From Pyxidicoccus parkwaysis (GTDB lineage: Bacteria > Myxococcota > Myxococcia > Myxococcales > Myxococcaceae), in NCBI RefSeq assembly GCF_017301735.1, contig NZ_CP071090.1, positions 3,772,001 through 3,836,000 of the forward strand: DNA of 64,000 nt, read 5' to 3'. Position numbers and translations under genes: made by a program. The notes beneath the pieces were generated by a model. That model was not told the DNA's origin, made no database searches, and was given only the letters and a program-made list of their open reading frames with translations. This document shows, piece by piece, positions 33,722 to 41,598 of the stretch. Positions within the stretch are counted from its first letter, which is position 1; every line of letters begins with the position of its first letter.

Positions 33722-35545
33722 TCAGTGCAGGACGGGCGTGGGAGCCACCACCACCGGCTGTCGGGGAAGCTCCACCGTGAAGGAGGAGCCCAGCCCCGGC
33801 TTGCTGTGGACGGCGATGGTGCCGCCCATCCCCGAGAGGATTTCGCGGACGATCCAGAGCCCCAGCCCCAGGCCGCCATAGTGCTGCTCGGACACGGCGC
33901 GCTCGAAGCGCTCGAAGATGCGCAGGTGGTCTACCTCCGCGATGCCGATGCCCTCGTCGCGGACGATGAGGCGCGCGAAGCGCTCGTCTCCCGTCACCAG
34001 GAGGTGGATGGGGCGGCCCCTGCCGTACTTGATGGCGTTGGCGAGCAGGTTCGTCACCACCTGCTCCAGGCGGATGCGGTCCCACCTGCCGCGCGCGCTG
34101 CCCTCGGTGCGCAGCACCAGCGTGCTGCCGCTGCGCGCCAGTTCCTCACGGAAGCGGATGGCCACGTCGCGCACCACCTCCGAGAGGTCCAGCTCCTCCA
34201 GGTGATAGGGCAGGCGCCCCTCGCGCACCCGGGCGATGTCCAGCACCTCGTCCACCAGGTGCCCCAGTCGCTCCACCTGCCGTGCGATGACCTCCGCCCT
34301 GGAGGCGAGCTGCTCGGGCGGGCACTTCTTCTCGCCGTGGGTGATGCGCAGCAGCGACTGCGACTGGAGCCGCAGCGTCGTCAGCGGCGTGCGCAGCTCA
34401 TGCGAGGCGATGGTGAGGAACGTGTCCCTCGCGTGGACGGCCTCGATGAGCTCCTGGTGCAGGCGGCTGTTGTCCACCGCCAGCGCCACGCGGCGCGCCA
34501 CGTCCCGCGCCAGCTCCACCTCGGTGTCACCGAGGCGGCGCGGTGGAATGGTGGAGAAGCTGATGGCGCCCAGCACCCGGCCCCGGCCCATGAGCGGCAG
34601 GCGCATGCAGGAGCCCGTCGGGTCTCCCAGTCTCAGGTGGCCCGCCAGCTCCGGCGAGTCACCCGGCTCGGCGCCGAGGAGGCAGGGTGGGTCGGTGGCG
34701 TTGCGCAGCCGCTGCTCCTCGCGCGGGTCCTGGTGGGCCACCGCCTCGCGCTGCATCCGGCCGTCTTCCTGGAGGAGGTCGAGGACGCAGCCGTCCGCCA
34801 CCAACGGCACCGACAGGCGCACCGCGAGGGTGAGCGCGCGCCCCAGGTCCGGCTGCTCCGCGAGCGCGCCGCTCAGCTCCGCCAGCAGGGCGAAGCGCTG
34901 GCGCGCGGCCTCGGCGGATGCTCGCGCGGCCTCCGCGGCCCGGGCCTGTCCCTCCAACTCGCGCGTGGCGCGCAGCTCGATTTCCGTCATCGCCGAGGTC
35001 GCCAGGTCCTCGAGGATGGCCAGGTCATCCTTCGTCCAGGCGCGCGGCCCGGTGTCGATGGCGCACAGCGTGCCGAGGACTTCACCGCTCGGGGTCTTCA
35101 GCGGATAGCCGGCGTAGGCCACCACGCCGAGCTGATCCACCGCGAGGTTCTCCCTCAGCATCGGGTCCTTGCGGGCGTCCTCGATGACGAGCGGCTGGCG
35201 GGTGGCCACCACGTGGATGCAGAAGGAGTGGGTGAGCGGAGTCTGCCGGACATCACACCAGGGAGGAGGCAGGCCCGAGCAGCTCTTGAAGAACTGCCGG
35301 TCCTTGTCGAGCAGCGTGACGAGCGACACGGGCACGTGCAGCGCCCGTGTCGTCAGCCGCGTCAACCGGTCGAAGGCCTCCTCGGCGGGACTGTCCAGCA
35401 GGGCCGTGCGCTGCAGGGCATCCATCCGGCGCTGGCGGTTGATGATCTGCTGGAGCTCGTGCACCTGCCTCTCCAATCGCCCGGATGCCTGCTGGGGTGC
35501 CGCGCCCTGCGTACCGCCTTCGTGTGTGCCGCTCTCCGGGTGCAT
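33722..35545 (-). CDS. GAF-domain sensor histidine kinase
   Basis: A 607-residue soluble hybrid-type sensor without a receiver domain. A first GAF domain covers about 58-195 (VSLVTLLDKDRQFFKSCSG, GTLCAIDTGPR), with a coiled linker (200-225). A second GAF-like region spans 240-360. The DHp domain has the phospho-acceptor His382 in IASHELRTPLTTLRLQ, and the ATPase domain carries the N, G1 and G2 boxes (NLLANAIKYGRGR, VRDEGIGI, GGLGLGLWIVREILSGMGG). No transmembrane segment is seen, so it senses a cytoplasmic ligand or redox state. GGGAGGCGGGT precedes the ATG. No response regulator is adjacent; the partner is elsewhere. Confidence 0.9.
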   Translation of the reverse strand: MHPESGTHEGGTQGAAPQQASGRLERQVHELQQIINRQRRMDALQRTALLDSPAEEAFDRLTRLTTRALHVPVSLVTLLDKDRQFFKSCSGLPPPWCDVRQTPLTHSFCIHVVATRQPLVIEDARKDPMLRENLAVDQLGVVAYAGYPLKTPSGEVLGTLCAIDTGPRAWTKDDLAILEDLATSAMTEIELRATRELEGQARAAEAARASAEAARQRFALLAELSGALAEQPDLGRALTLAVRLSVPLVADGCVLDLLQEDGRMQREAVAHQDPREEQRLRNATDPPCLLGAEPGDSPELAGHLRLGDPTGSCMRLPLMGRGRVLGAISFSTIPPRRLGDTEVELARDVARRVALAVDNSRLHQELIEAVHARDTFLTIASHELRTPLTTLRLQSQSLLRITHGEKKCPPEQLASRAEVIARQVERLGHLVDEVLDIARVREGRLPYHLEELDLSEVVRDVAIRFREELARSGSTLVLRTEGSARGRWDRIRLEQVVTNLLANAIKYGRGRPIHLLVTGDERFARLIVRDEGIGIAEVDHLRIFERFERAVSEQHYGGLGLGLWIVREILSGMGGTIAVHSKPGLGSSFTVELPRQPVVVAPTPVLH

Positions 35546-35639
35546 ACCCGCCTCCCCCCACGCTGGAGGAACTGCCCCGCTGTCCCCTCAAGGGTGCGCA
35601 CCACACATCGGCGATGCCCGGGTGAGCGCGGATGTGGCC

Positions 35640-35743
35640 TCCTGGTTCTGATAATCTGAAAATCAAGTATTGAGAGTCAGGCCGGCGAAACGGTAAAACT
35701 CTCCTCGCGGTCGAAATCAATCCGGTGAGGGAGACGCGTCGCC
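35640..35743 (+). promoter_or_regulatory. AT-rich promoter-like region
   Basis: The stretch around 35649-35690 (ctgataatctgaaaatcaag and following) is markedly A/T-rich for this genome and lies between divergent genes. It probably holds the promoter of the small lipoprotein gene at 35744 and of the histidine kinase. No exact -35/-10 pair can be fixed. Confidence 0.4.
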
Positions 35744-36136
35744 ATGAACTTCAGGAGAAGCGCCGTGCTGATGGGAGTCTCGGGACTGCTGGCCGTGATG
35801 TCCGGCTGTGGGGACGCGCGGACCGGGCCGGACACGCCCGCAGTGGAGGACGGTCCGGACGAGCGCGGCGGCACCGTGACGGAGATGGTCTACACGGACC
35901 ACGCCATCGTCACGTGTCAGAGCGCGACGATGTACGGCAACTACTCGACGACGTCGGGGCCGAGAGACCCCATCCGCACGCTCTACTACGGCGACAAGGT
36001 CGGCATCCGGCAGGACGCGGGCACGGCGTCGTGGGCCGTCATCCTGGACTACGGACCGGATGACTGGGGCTACCTGATCCGCTCGTGCATGACCCGCTGC
36101 AGCGGCACCAACAACCCCATCCCGGGCTGCTTCTGA
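35744..36136 (+). CDS. Small SH3-like lipoprotein
   Basis: A 130-residue lipoprotein with signal MNFRRSAVLMGVSGLLAVMSGC. The mature region has SH3b-like strands (IRTLYYGDKVGIRQD, SWAVILDYGPDDWGYLIRSCM) and four cysteines near the ends (VTCQ, RSCMTRCSG, PGCF). GAGGGAG lies upstream. The next gene, 26 bp downstream, encodes a related secreted small protein with the same fold pattern, suggesting local duplication. SH3b domains in secreted proteins often bind peptidoglycan; that role is inferred. Confidence 0.72.
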   Translation: MNFRRSAVLMGVSGLLAVMSGCGDARTGPDTPAVEDGPDERGGTVTEMVYTDHAIVTCQSATMYGNYSTTSGPRDPIRTLYYGDKVGIRQDAGTASWAVILDYGPDDWGYLIRSCMTRCSGTNNPIPGCF

Positions 36137-36162
36137 GCCCGTCGCGCACGCTGGAGGAACGC

Positions 36163-36465
36163 ATGACGACGACGAACCGGAAGGTGTTGCCGTACGTGGC
36201 GCGCGCGGTGCTGGTGGGCCTCTTCGCGGTGGGTGCGTGGCAGGCCTTCAAGGTGACGCCCGCGTACGCGAGCACGCGACTGACGGTGTGCGCGCAGGAT
36301 TTGTACGTGCGCGACGCGCCCGCAGGCATCTTCATCGGCACGCTGTATCAAGGGCAGACGATGGAGGTGACGGAGTACTCGCCCAGTGGCCAGTGGGCCT
36401 ACGGCTTCGCGTATGGCCACGTGAACAAGTGGGGCTGGGTGCAGAACGGCTGGTTCTGCAAGTAG
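36163..36465 (+). CDS. Small secreted SH3-like protein
   Basis: A 100-residue exported protein. The signal peptide (ARAVLVGLFAVGAWQAFKVTPAYAS) precedes a single SH3b-like domain of about 60 residues. That domain contains LYVRDAPAGIFIGTLYQGQTMEV and WAYGFAYGHVNKWGWVQNGWFCK, a typical bacterial SH3 pattern with the conserved NVRxxPxG-type turn. A cysteine pair (VCAQ, FCK) may form a disulfide. GGAGGAA lies upstream of the ATG. Forms a tandem pair with the lipoprotein gene just before. Confidence 0.75.
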   Translation: MTTTNRKVLPYVARAVLVGLFAVGAWQAFKVTPAYASTRLTVCAQDLYVRDAPAGIFIGTLYQGQTMEVTEYSPSGQWAYGFAYGHVNKWGWVQNGWFCK

Positions 36466-36490
36466 GCCGATGCCCAGGCCGCGCGCGGCG

Positions 36491-37162
36491 TCACTCCTCT
36501 TCGCCGCGCGCGAGCCTCATGCCGGGATGGGCCTCCGCGAGCGTCGTGTGCTCGCGCTCCTGCGTGAGGCCGGGGGCACTGGCGAGCGTCTCCTCCTCGC
36601 GCTCCTGCGTGAGCCCCGTGGAGCTGGAGAGCTTCGTGTCGCCGTGCGGGTTAGCGGCCCTCGCCACCGAGTGCGTGTGCGCGCGCTCCAGCCGGGTACT
36701 GGACAGCGGGTGCTCGCTGCCCGGGGTGCCCTCGGCCAGGGTGCGGTGCGTGGGCTCGACGTGGATGTACTCGAAGCGCTCGCGCGGCTCGCGGGGCGTG
36801 AGGAGGGCGCCGAGCGGTCCCGGCAGGTACTCATGGAGCCGGTGCAGTGAGCCGTCGGAGAGGGCTTCGGCCAGCACGCCGCAGACGACTCCCGTGTGCT
36901 CCATCGCGAAGCCCGGCCGCACGTGCTCGCGGCCGGCGATGCGCGTGTAGAGCGCGTCCTCGTCGAAGTCCTGCTCCGGGCCATCGGTCTCCAGCATGCG
37001 GACCAGCGGGGCGGGGAGGTCCTCGGCCAGCCGGAGGACCTCCTTCCTTCCGAGCCGCTCGCCCACCACGCCGAGCACGGCGCTCGCGACGCGGGCGGCC
37101 TCTTCGGGGCCGGACAGGCCCGCGCGCTCGGCGACGCGCATCAGGAAATCGTCGTGGGTCAC
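36491..37162 (-). CDS. DUF2267 family protein with repeated acidic tail
   Basis: A 223-residue protein. The N-terminal 130 residues match DUF2267: two helical repeats with RVAERAGLSGPEEAARVASAVLGVVGERL, EVLRLAEDLPAPLVRML and EHTGVVCGVLAEALSDGSLHRLHEYLPGPL. The C-terminal 90 residues are low-complexity and repetitive, with GLTQERE(E/H) and TLA(E/S)A units (positions about 180-215). DUF2267 has no established biochemical role. The function of the tail is unknown; it is probably disordered. Confidence 0.82.
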   Translation of the reverse strand: MTHDDFLMRVAERAGLSGPEEAARVASAVLGVVGERLGRKEVLRLAEDLPAPLVRMLETDGPEQDFDEDALYTRIAGREHVRPGFAMEHTGVVCGVLAEALSDGSLHRLHEYLPGPLGALLTPREPRERFEYIHVEPTHRTLAEGTPGSEHPLSSTRLERAHTHSVARAANPHGDTKLSSSTGLTQEREEETLASAPGLTQEREHTTLAEAHPGMRLARGEEE

Positions 37163-37274
37163 CGCCTGCCTCCTTCCGCTCCTGGGACGTTGTGCACGTG
37201 CGGCGCGTCCCGGCCTTCCGCGCCCGAAGGTCCCAAGAGGGGCAGGCAGGGGCCCGTGCTACCGTCGCCGGACG

Positions 37275-38597
37275 ATGCGCCTTCCCAACGCCGCAGTGCC
37301 CCGTGCCGCTGCCGTCCTCTCCCTCGTGCTCCTGTCCGTACTGGCGGGCTGCCGCAAGACGGACGCCGAGCGGGCCGCCGAGGAGCGGGCGGAAATCGAG
37401 AAGAAGATTCGCGACTCGTACGCGCTGGTGCCGTACCGCGCCATCAAGCTGACGTACCGGGCCGAGGGCCAGCCCAACGCGCCCGAGGAGATTGCCGCCC
37501 TCTGGAAGGCCGTCGAGGAGACACGGGCGCTGCCGGAGAAGCCCGCCACCGCGGAGGAGTCGCGCCGCGTGGCGAAGCTGTACCTGGACCTGGGCATCGC
37601 CTTCTACAAGGCGAAGAAGACGCTGGAGAAGCGCGACGAGGACGAGTTCCCCCTGCTGTGGAACCGCTTCATGCCGGAGACGCCGGGCCCGCTGTCGGGG
37701 TACGACGCGGGGCAGGAGCACGCCATCCTCGCCGCCGTGTGGGTGGTGCTCGACCAGGCGGACCGGAGCGACCGCGTCCCCGCCACGGATGTCGTGTTCT
37801 ACGAGTTGGCGCGCGCCGTGCCCCAGCCCTCGTGGCCCGCGGGGCTGCGCGTGGGAGTGCAGGGCGGCCGCGGCCTCGCGTTCTGCGGCGCGGGCTACCA
37901 CTACGCCGCCGAGGAGGAGTTGAACGCCTATCTCTCCGGTATCGAAGCGCTGTCGCCGGACAGCTTCACGCCGATGCCGCACGCCACGGCCGTGGAGGAG
38001 CGCGAGGCGCTGCTCGCCGCCGGCTACTTCGTGCGTGCGTGGAACCGCATGGGGCTCAAGCGCGAGCGCGCCGCGGAGGACGACATCGAGCGCGGCCTCC
38101 AGTCGCTGGAGAAGCTGGGCGTGGAGAACGAGTTGACGTGGTGGGGCTGGGCCTTCATCCACTTTCGCCGCGAGCGCTACGAGGAGTCCGCGAAGTTCCT
38201 CGACAAGCTGGCCGCGAGCCCGTTCATCAGCGCCACCGCGCGCGAGGAGATTCACGCCAGCGCGGAGGAGATGCGCAAGCACGGCAAGAAGCTGCCCATC
38301 TTCCTGCAGGCGCGCGCGGCCCTCATCCTCACCGAGGCGCTCGTCGCCCGGGCGGGCGGGCTGGAGAACATCCTCGTCGTCGTGCTCGGCCCGGAGCGCG
38401 GGAAGCAGGTCTACGAGCCCATCGCGTGGATGGACCGGGTGCGCCGGGGCGTGGGCTCCGTCTCGATGGACTCGGTGAAGAAGGGCGCGGGCGACACGCT
38501 GAATGCCGCGAAGGACATGGGCGGCAAGGGGTTGGAGGCGCTGAAGAAGAAGCTGGGCGGGGGCGCGGACTCCACCGCGGAGTCCGGCCCCCACTGA
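37275..38597 (+). CDS. Helical lipoprotein, function unknown
   Basis: A 440-residue lipoprotein (LLSVLAGC, lipobox at about 26). The mature region is alpha-helical with paired, TPR-like segments (AKLYLDLGIAFYKAKKTLEKRDEDE, GWAFIHFRRERYEESAKFLDKLA) and a glycine/lysine-rich C-terminus. This ends GGKGLEALKKKLGG..., resembling an amphipathic anchor. No catalytic motif or known family is evident. The frame is open far upstream, but the signal peptide fixes the start at 37275. Confidence 0.75.
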   Translation: MRLPNAAVPRAAAVLSLVLLSVLAGCRKTDAERAAEERAEIEKKIRDSYALVPYRAIKLTYRAEGQPNAPEEIAALWKAVEETRALPEKPATAEESRRVAKLYLDLGIAFYKAKKTLEKRDEDEFPLLWNRFMPETPGPLSGYDAGQEHAILAAVWVVLDQADRSDRVPATDVVFYELARAVPQPSWPAGLRVGVQGGRGLAFCGAGYHYAAEEELNAYLSGIEALSPDSFTPMPHATAVEEREALLAAGYFVRAWNRMGLKRERAAEDDIERGLQSLEKLGVENELTWWGWAFIHFRRERYEESAKFLDKLAASPFISATAREEIHASAEEMRKHGKKLPIFLQARAALILTEALVARAGGLENILVVVLGPERGKQVYEPIAWMDRVRRGVGSVSMDSVKKGAGDTLNAAKDMGGKGLEALKKKLGGGADSTAESGPH

Positions 38598-38607
38598 CGG
38601 CCTTCGC

Positions 38608-40035
38608 TCAGGGCACCTCGGCGGGGATGCCGAGGCTGCGCAGCCACGCGTTCGCCAGCGGCGTCGGGTCCTGGCCCGTCTGCGTCTTCACGAGGTCCAG
38701 GAACTGCTGCATGCGCGCGGTGCCGCCCACGTGCTGGCGGTAGAAGGTGGACAGCGCGCGGTCGATGGCCGCGGTGCCAATCTGCTTCTCCAGCGCCTTG
38801 TAGAAGAAGGCGCCCTTCTTGTAGGGGATGTTGGACCAGAGCGGGTGGGTGAGGATGTCAATCGCGTTGCAGGTGGAATCCGGCAGCGCGAGGGTGTCGC
38901 CGCGCGAGACGGCGCGGTCCAGCTCGCCCTTCCACTGCACCCAGACGGCGGCCTCGGCTTCCGCGCCCTCGGTGGCGCGCACGGAGCGGGCGGTGAGGTA
39001 CTCGGCGGTGCCCTCGGAGAGGACGAAGTCCTCCCAGCACTGGATGCGCACGCCGTTGCCGTACCAGCCGTGGGCGGCCTCGTGCTGGTGCACCAGCTTG
39101 TCTTCCATGGCGTCGGAGGCCACGTGCCAGTACGGGTGGTGCTCCATGCCGCCGTACGCGCCCGGGCCCCAGTTGGCGGACACGGAGCCGACCTTGTCGC
39201 CGAAGGTGTACGGGCCGTACTGCCGCTCGTAGAAGTCCACCGCGTCCTTCAGGTGCAGCGTGCCCGTGGTGGCGGCGGCGGCCTCACCGGGCAGGTGCCA
39301 CACGGAGACCTGCGTGCCCTCGGACGTCGTGCCCAGGGGCAGCTCGGTGTAGTCGCCCACCGCCCACGCAATCATGTACGCCGGAGCGTCAGCGGGAATG
39401 TGCGTGGGGTACACGGCCTTCTTGCCCGCGGGGACGTTGCTCACCTTGAGCGAGAACTTCACGCCGTCCGCCAGCGCCGGGTGACAGGGGAAGAGGTTCG
39501 GACAGAAGGACGGCCACAGGAAGGTGCTGCCGTTGGGCAGGTAGCCGTCGAAGTCGGGCGTCTCGGCGAAGATGTAGTCGACGAGGACGGTGTTCGCCCA
39601 GACCGGCATGCCGATGTCGAGCTGCCCGTCCTGCACGGTGTAGTTGAGCGCGCCGCAGCGGCTGCGCACGCCCAGAATCTGGATGTTGCCGACCTTCAGC
39701 GACAGGCCCGGCGCGAGCGACGGAGCGACCTGGATGGCGGCCGTGGCGCTCAGCGTGTCCAGCTTCACGTCCAGCGACGTGGTGAGGATGTTGCGCGACA
39801 GGCTCGCCCGGGGCTGAGGCAGCGGGATGCGGTCCACCACCGCGCACAGGTCGGGACAGGCGCCGAACGGCGAGCCGTCCGAGACCGTGGCGCAGGACAG
39901 GGACTCCTGCGTCTCACCCAGCACCTCGGACTCGGAGGTGGGGGAGGTCGTGGGGGCTTCGGTCTCCGCGGGCGCACAGGCCCAGAGGCTCGTGAGGGAC
40001 AGGAGGACTGCGGCTCTTCTTGCAACAGTATGCAT
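38608..40035 (-). CDS. M1-family metallopeptidase-like lipoprotein
   Basis: A 475-residue lipoprotein (SLTSLWAC, Cys20) with the gluzincin site HEAAHGWYGN (His318, Glu319, His322) and the third ligand Glu341 in LSEGTAEYL, 18 residues later. The exopeptidase motif of M1 enzymes (GAMEN) appears as GGMEH (295-299), so substrate specificity may differ. The N-terminal beta-sheet domain (about 80-250) fits the M1 N-domain, while the usual C-terminal helical domain is short. It is convergent with the helical lipoprotein gene, with a 10-bp gap. The start was chosen by signal peptide. Confidence 0.85.
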   Translation of the reverse strand: MHTVARRAAVLLSLTSLWACAPAETEAPTTSPTSESEVLGETQESLSCATVSDGSPFGACPDLCAVVDRIPLPQPRASLSRNILTTSLDVKLDTLSATAAIQVAPSLAPGLSLKVGNIQILGVRSRCGALNYTVQDGQLDIGMPVWANTVLVDYIFAETPDFDGYLPNGSTFLWPSFCPNLFPCHPALADGVKFSLKVSNVPAGKKAVYPTHIPADAPAYMIAWAVGDYTELPLGTTSEGTQVSVWHLPGEAAAATTGTLHLKDAVDFYERQYGPYTFGDKVGSVSANWGPGAYGGMEHHPYWHVASDAMEDKLVHQHEAAHGWYGNGVRIQCWEDFVLSEGTAEYLTARSVRATEGAEAEAAVWVQWKGELDRAVSRGDTLALPDSTCNAIDILTHPLWSNIPYKKGAFFYKALEKQIGTAAIDRALSTFYRQHVGGTARMQQFLDLVKTQTGQDPTPLANAWLRSLGIPAEVP

Positions 40036-40169
40036 GTGTGTTTTCCAGGAAAGACTGGCAACTCCAGCGACTCTCCTAACACACCTTCCGGCCGGCATTG
40101 AGGACGTCCCGGGTGGTGGAGCCACGGCACGCCGTGTTATCCGGCCGCTCCCTCCAGGAGCCCGACGAC

Positions 40170-40844
40170 ATGCCCGCGACGAAGAAGGCCGTGGTGAAGA
40201 AGGCGCCCGCGAAGAAGGTGGCGGCGAAGAAGTCCGTGGCGACGAAGACGCCCGCGAAGAAGGCCTCGCTCGCGGGGGAGGCGCCCATCCTCCCATTCGA
40301 GAGTCAGCGCGCGTGGGACACGTGGCTCGCGAAGCACCATGCGTCGTCGCGCGGGGTGTGGCTGAAGCTCGCGAAGAAGGCGGCGGGTGTCCCTTCCGTC
40401 AATTACGCGGAGGCGCTGGAGGTGGCGCTCGTGTGGGGCTGGATTGACGGGCAGAAGCAGAGCTTCGACGACGCGTGGTGGCTCCAGAAGTTCACGCCAC
40501 GCGGGCCGAAGAGCATCTGGTCCAAGGTGAACTGCGAGAAGGTGCAGGTGCTCATCGATGCGGGGAAGATGCAGCCCTCCGGGCTCGCTGCGGTGGAGAG
40601 CGCGAAGCAGGACGGGCGCTGGGCGCAGGCCTACGAACCACCGAGCAAGGCCACCGTGCCCGAGGACCTCGCGGCCGCCTTCACCGCGAACCCGAAGGCC
40701 GCGGCGTTCTTCGCCACGCTCAACGCCGCCAACCGCTATGCCGTGCTGTGGCGTGTGCAGACGGCGAAGAAGCCGGAGACTCGCGCCCGCCGCATCTCCG
40801 ACCTCGTGGCGATGCTCGCCCGCCACGAGAAGCTCCACCCCTGA
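40170..40844 (+). CDS. YdeI/OmpD-associated family protein with histone H1-like N-terminus
   Basis: A 224-residue protein. Residues 1-36 are made of KKAP/KKA repeats (AVVKKAPAKKVAAKKSVATKTPAKKAS), a histone H1-like, DNA-binding tail. The rest matches the YdeI family (DUF1801-type): RAWDTWLAKHHASSRGVWLKLAKK, YAEALEVALVWGWIDGQKQSFDD and WLQKFTPRGPKSIWSKVNCEKV. AGGAG is placed nine bases before the ATG. YdeI proteins are linked to peptide resistance in enteric bacteria, but the role in myxobacteria is unknown. The tail is an addition to the family. Confidence 0.85.
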   Translation: MPATKKAVVKKAPAKKVAAKKSVATKTPAKKASLAGEAPILPFESQRAWDTWLAKHHASSRGVWLKLAKKAAGVPSVNYAEALEVALVWGWIDGQKQSFDDAWWLQKFTPRGPKSIWSKVNCEKVQVLIDAGKMQPSGLAAVESAKQDGRWAQAYEPPSKATVPEDLAAAFTANPKAAAFFATLNAANRYAVLWRVQTAKKPETRARRISDLVAMLARHEKLHP

Positions 40845-40888
40845 GCACGGGGAGTCGCGCCCACGGGCCCGGTTTGTCCTGACACACT

Positions 40889-40939
40889 GTGAGAGTGTAT
40901 CGTGTCACTGTCGGTGAATTTCATTCACTGACATCTCAC
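40889..40939. promoter_or_regulatory. Nested palindrome upstream of the cysteine-rich lipoprotein
   Basis: TGTCGGTGAAT (40909-40919) and ATTCACTGACA (40923-40933) form an inverted repeat with one mismatch and a 3-bp centre. The outer GTGAGA at about 40889 and TCTCAC at about 40934 extend the symmetry. It lies 26 bp upstream of the start of the gene at 40959, as an operator or leader hairpin would. Confidence 0.55.
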
Positions 40940-40958
40940 TGGGAGAGGGAGAACCGGA

Positions 40959-41540
40959 ATGAGAGCACTGCCGTTGAAGGCCATTGTCTTTACCGCGCTC
41001 CTTGCAGTGACACAGCTCGTCGCCTGCCAGGGCCCGGAGGATGCGGATGCGGCGGACTCCACCAGCGAGCCGCGCGAGAGCAGTGGAATGCGCATCACGG
41101 CGAATACCCTGGCGCAGCTCGCCTCGAACGCGTACCTGCGCCTGGAGGCGCTGGAGCAGGAAGACGTCCTCGTGTTCGACCCCGCCTCCGGACCCATCGA
41201 CTACGCCCGCATCGTGCTCGTCACAGGTGAACAGCAGCTCCCGATGGACCGCTGGCTCCAGGATGCCGCGCGGGAGCAAGGGGTTGATGCCAAGACGCTC
41301 GAGTCGCGCGTGCTGACCGTCAAGCTGACGGGAGCTTCCGTGGAGCTCGTGTCGTTGGATCGGTCTGGCCCCCAGCAGCAGCAGAACTGCTCCCCGGACA
41401 ACCCGGCCTGCTGCGAGATCTGCTGTACCTACTCGTACGACTGCTACTACGACTTCTACATTCAACGGTGGTTCTGCTACTGCGCCGTCTGGTCATGCTG
41501 CGGCGCCCCTCAGAGCGTGGCGGCCTCCGCGCCCCACTGA
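40959..41540 (+). CDS. Lipoprotein with cysteine- and aromatic-rich C-terminus
   Basis: A 193-residue lipoprotein (LAVTQLVAC, Cys23). The middle is a soluble domain (ANTLAQLASNAYLRLEALEQEDVLVFD...). The last about 55 residues are extreme in composition: ten cysteines in 44 residues, many as pairs (NC, ACC, EICC, SCC), and many Tyr, Phe and Trp. GGGAGAGGGAG precedes the ATG. The pattern resembles secreted disulfide-rich mini-domains, but no family is recognised. The palindrome just upstream implies dedicated regulation, and a strong terminator follows. Confidence 0.72.
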   Translation: MRALPLKAIVFTALLAVTQLVACQGPEDADAADSTSEPRESSGMRITANTLAQLASNAYLRLEALEQEDVLVFDPASGPIDYARIVLVTGEQQLPMDRWLQDAAREQGVDAKTLESRVLTVKLTGASVELVSLDRSGPQQQQNCSPDNPACCEICCTYSYDCYYDFYIQRWFCYCAVWSCCGAPQSVAASAPH

Positions 41541-41551
41541 GCAGCGAGGAG

Positions 41552-41585
41552 TCCCTTGCGCTCGCTTGGGGAGCGCAAGGGATTT
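41552..41585. terminator. Terminator between convergent genes
   Basis: TCCCTTGCGCTC (41552-41563) and GAGCGCAAGGGA (41571-41582) pair perfectly around a 7-base loop, followed by TTT on the plus strand. It lies between the cysteine-rich lipoprotein gene and the end of the exporter operon and may serve both directions. Confidence 0.75.
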
Positions 41586-41598
41586 CCCCAGGCTGACT

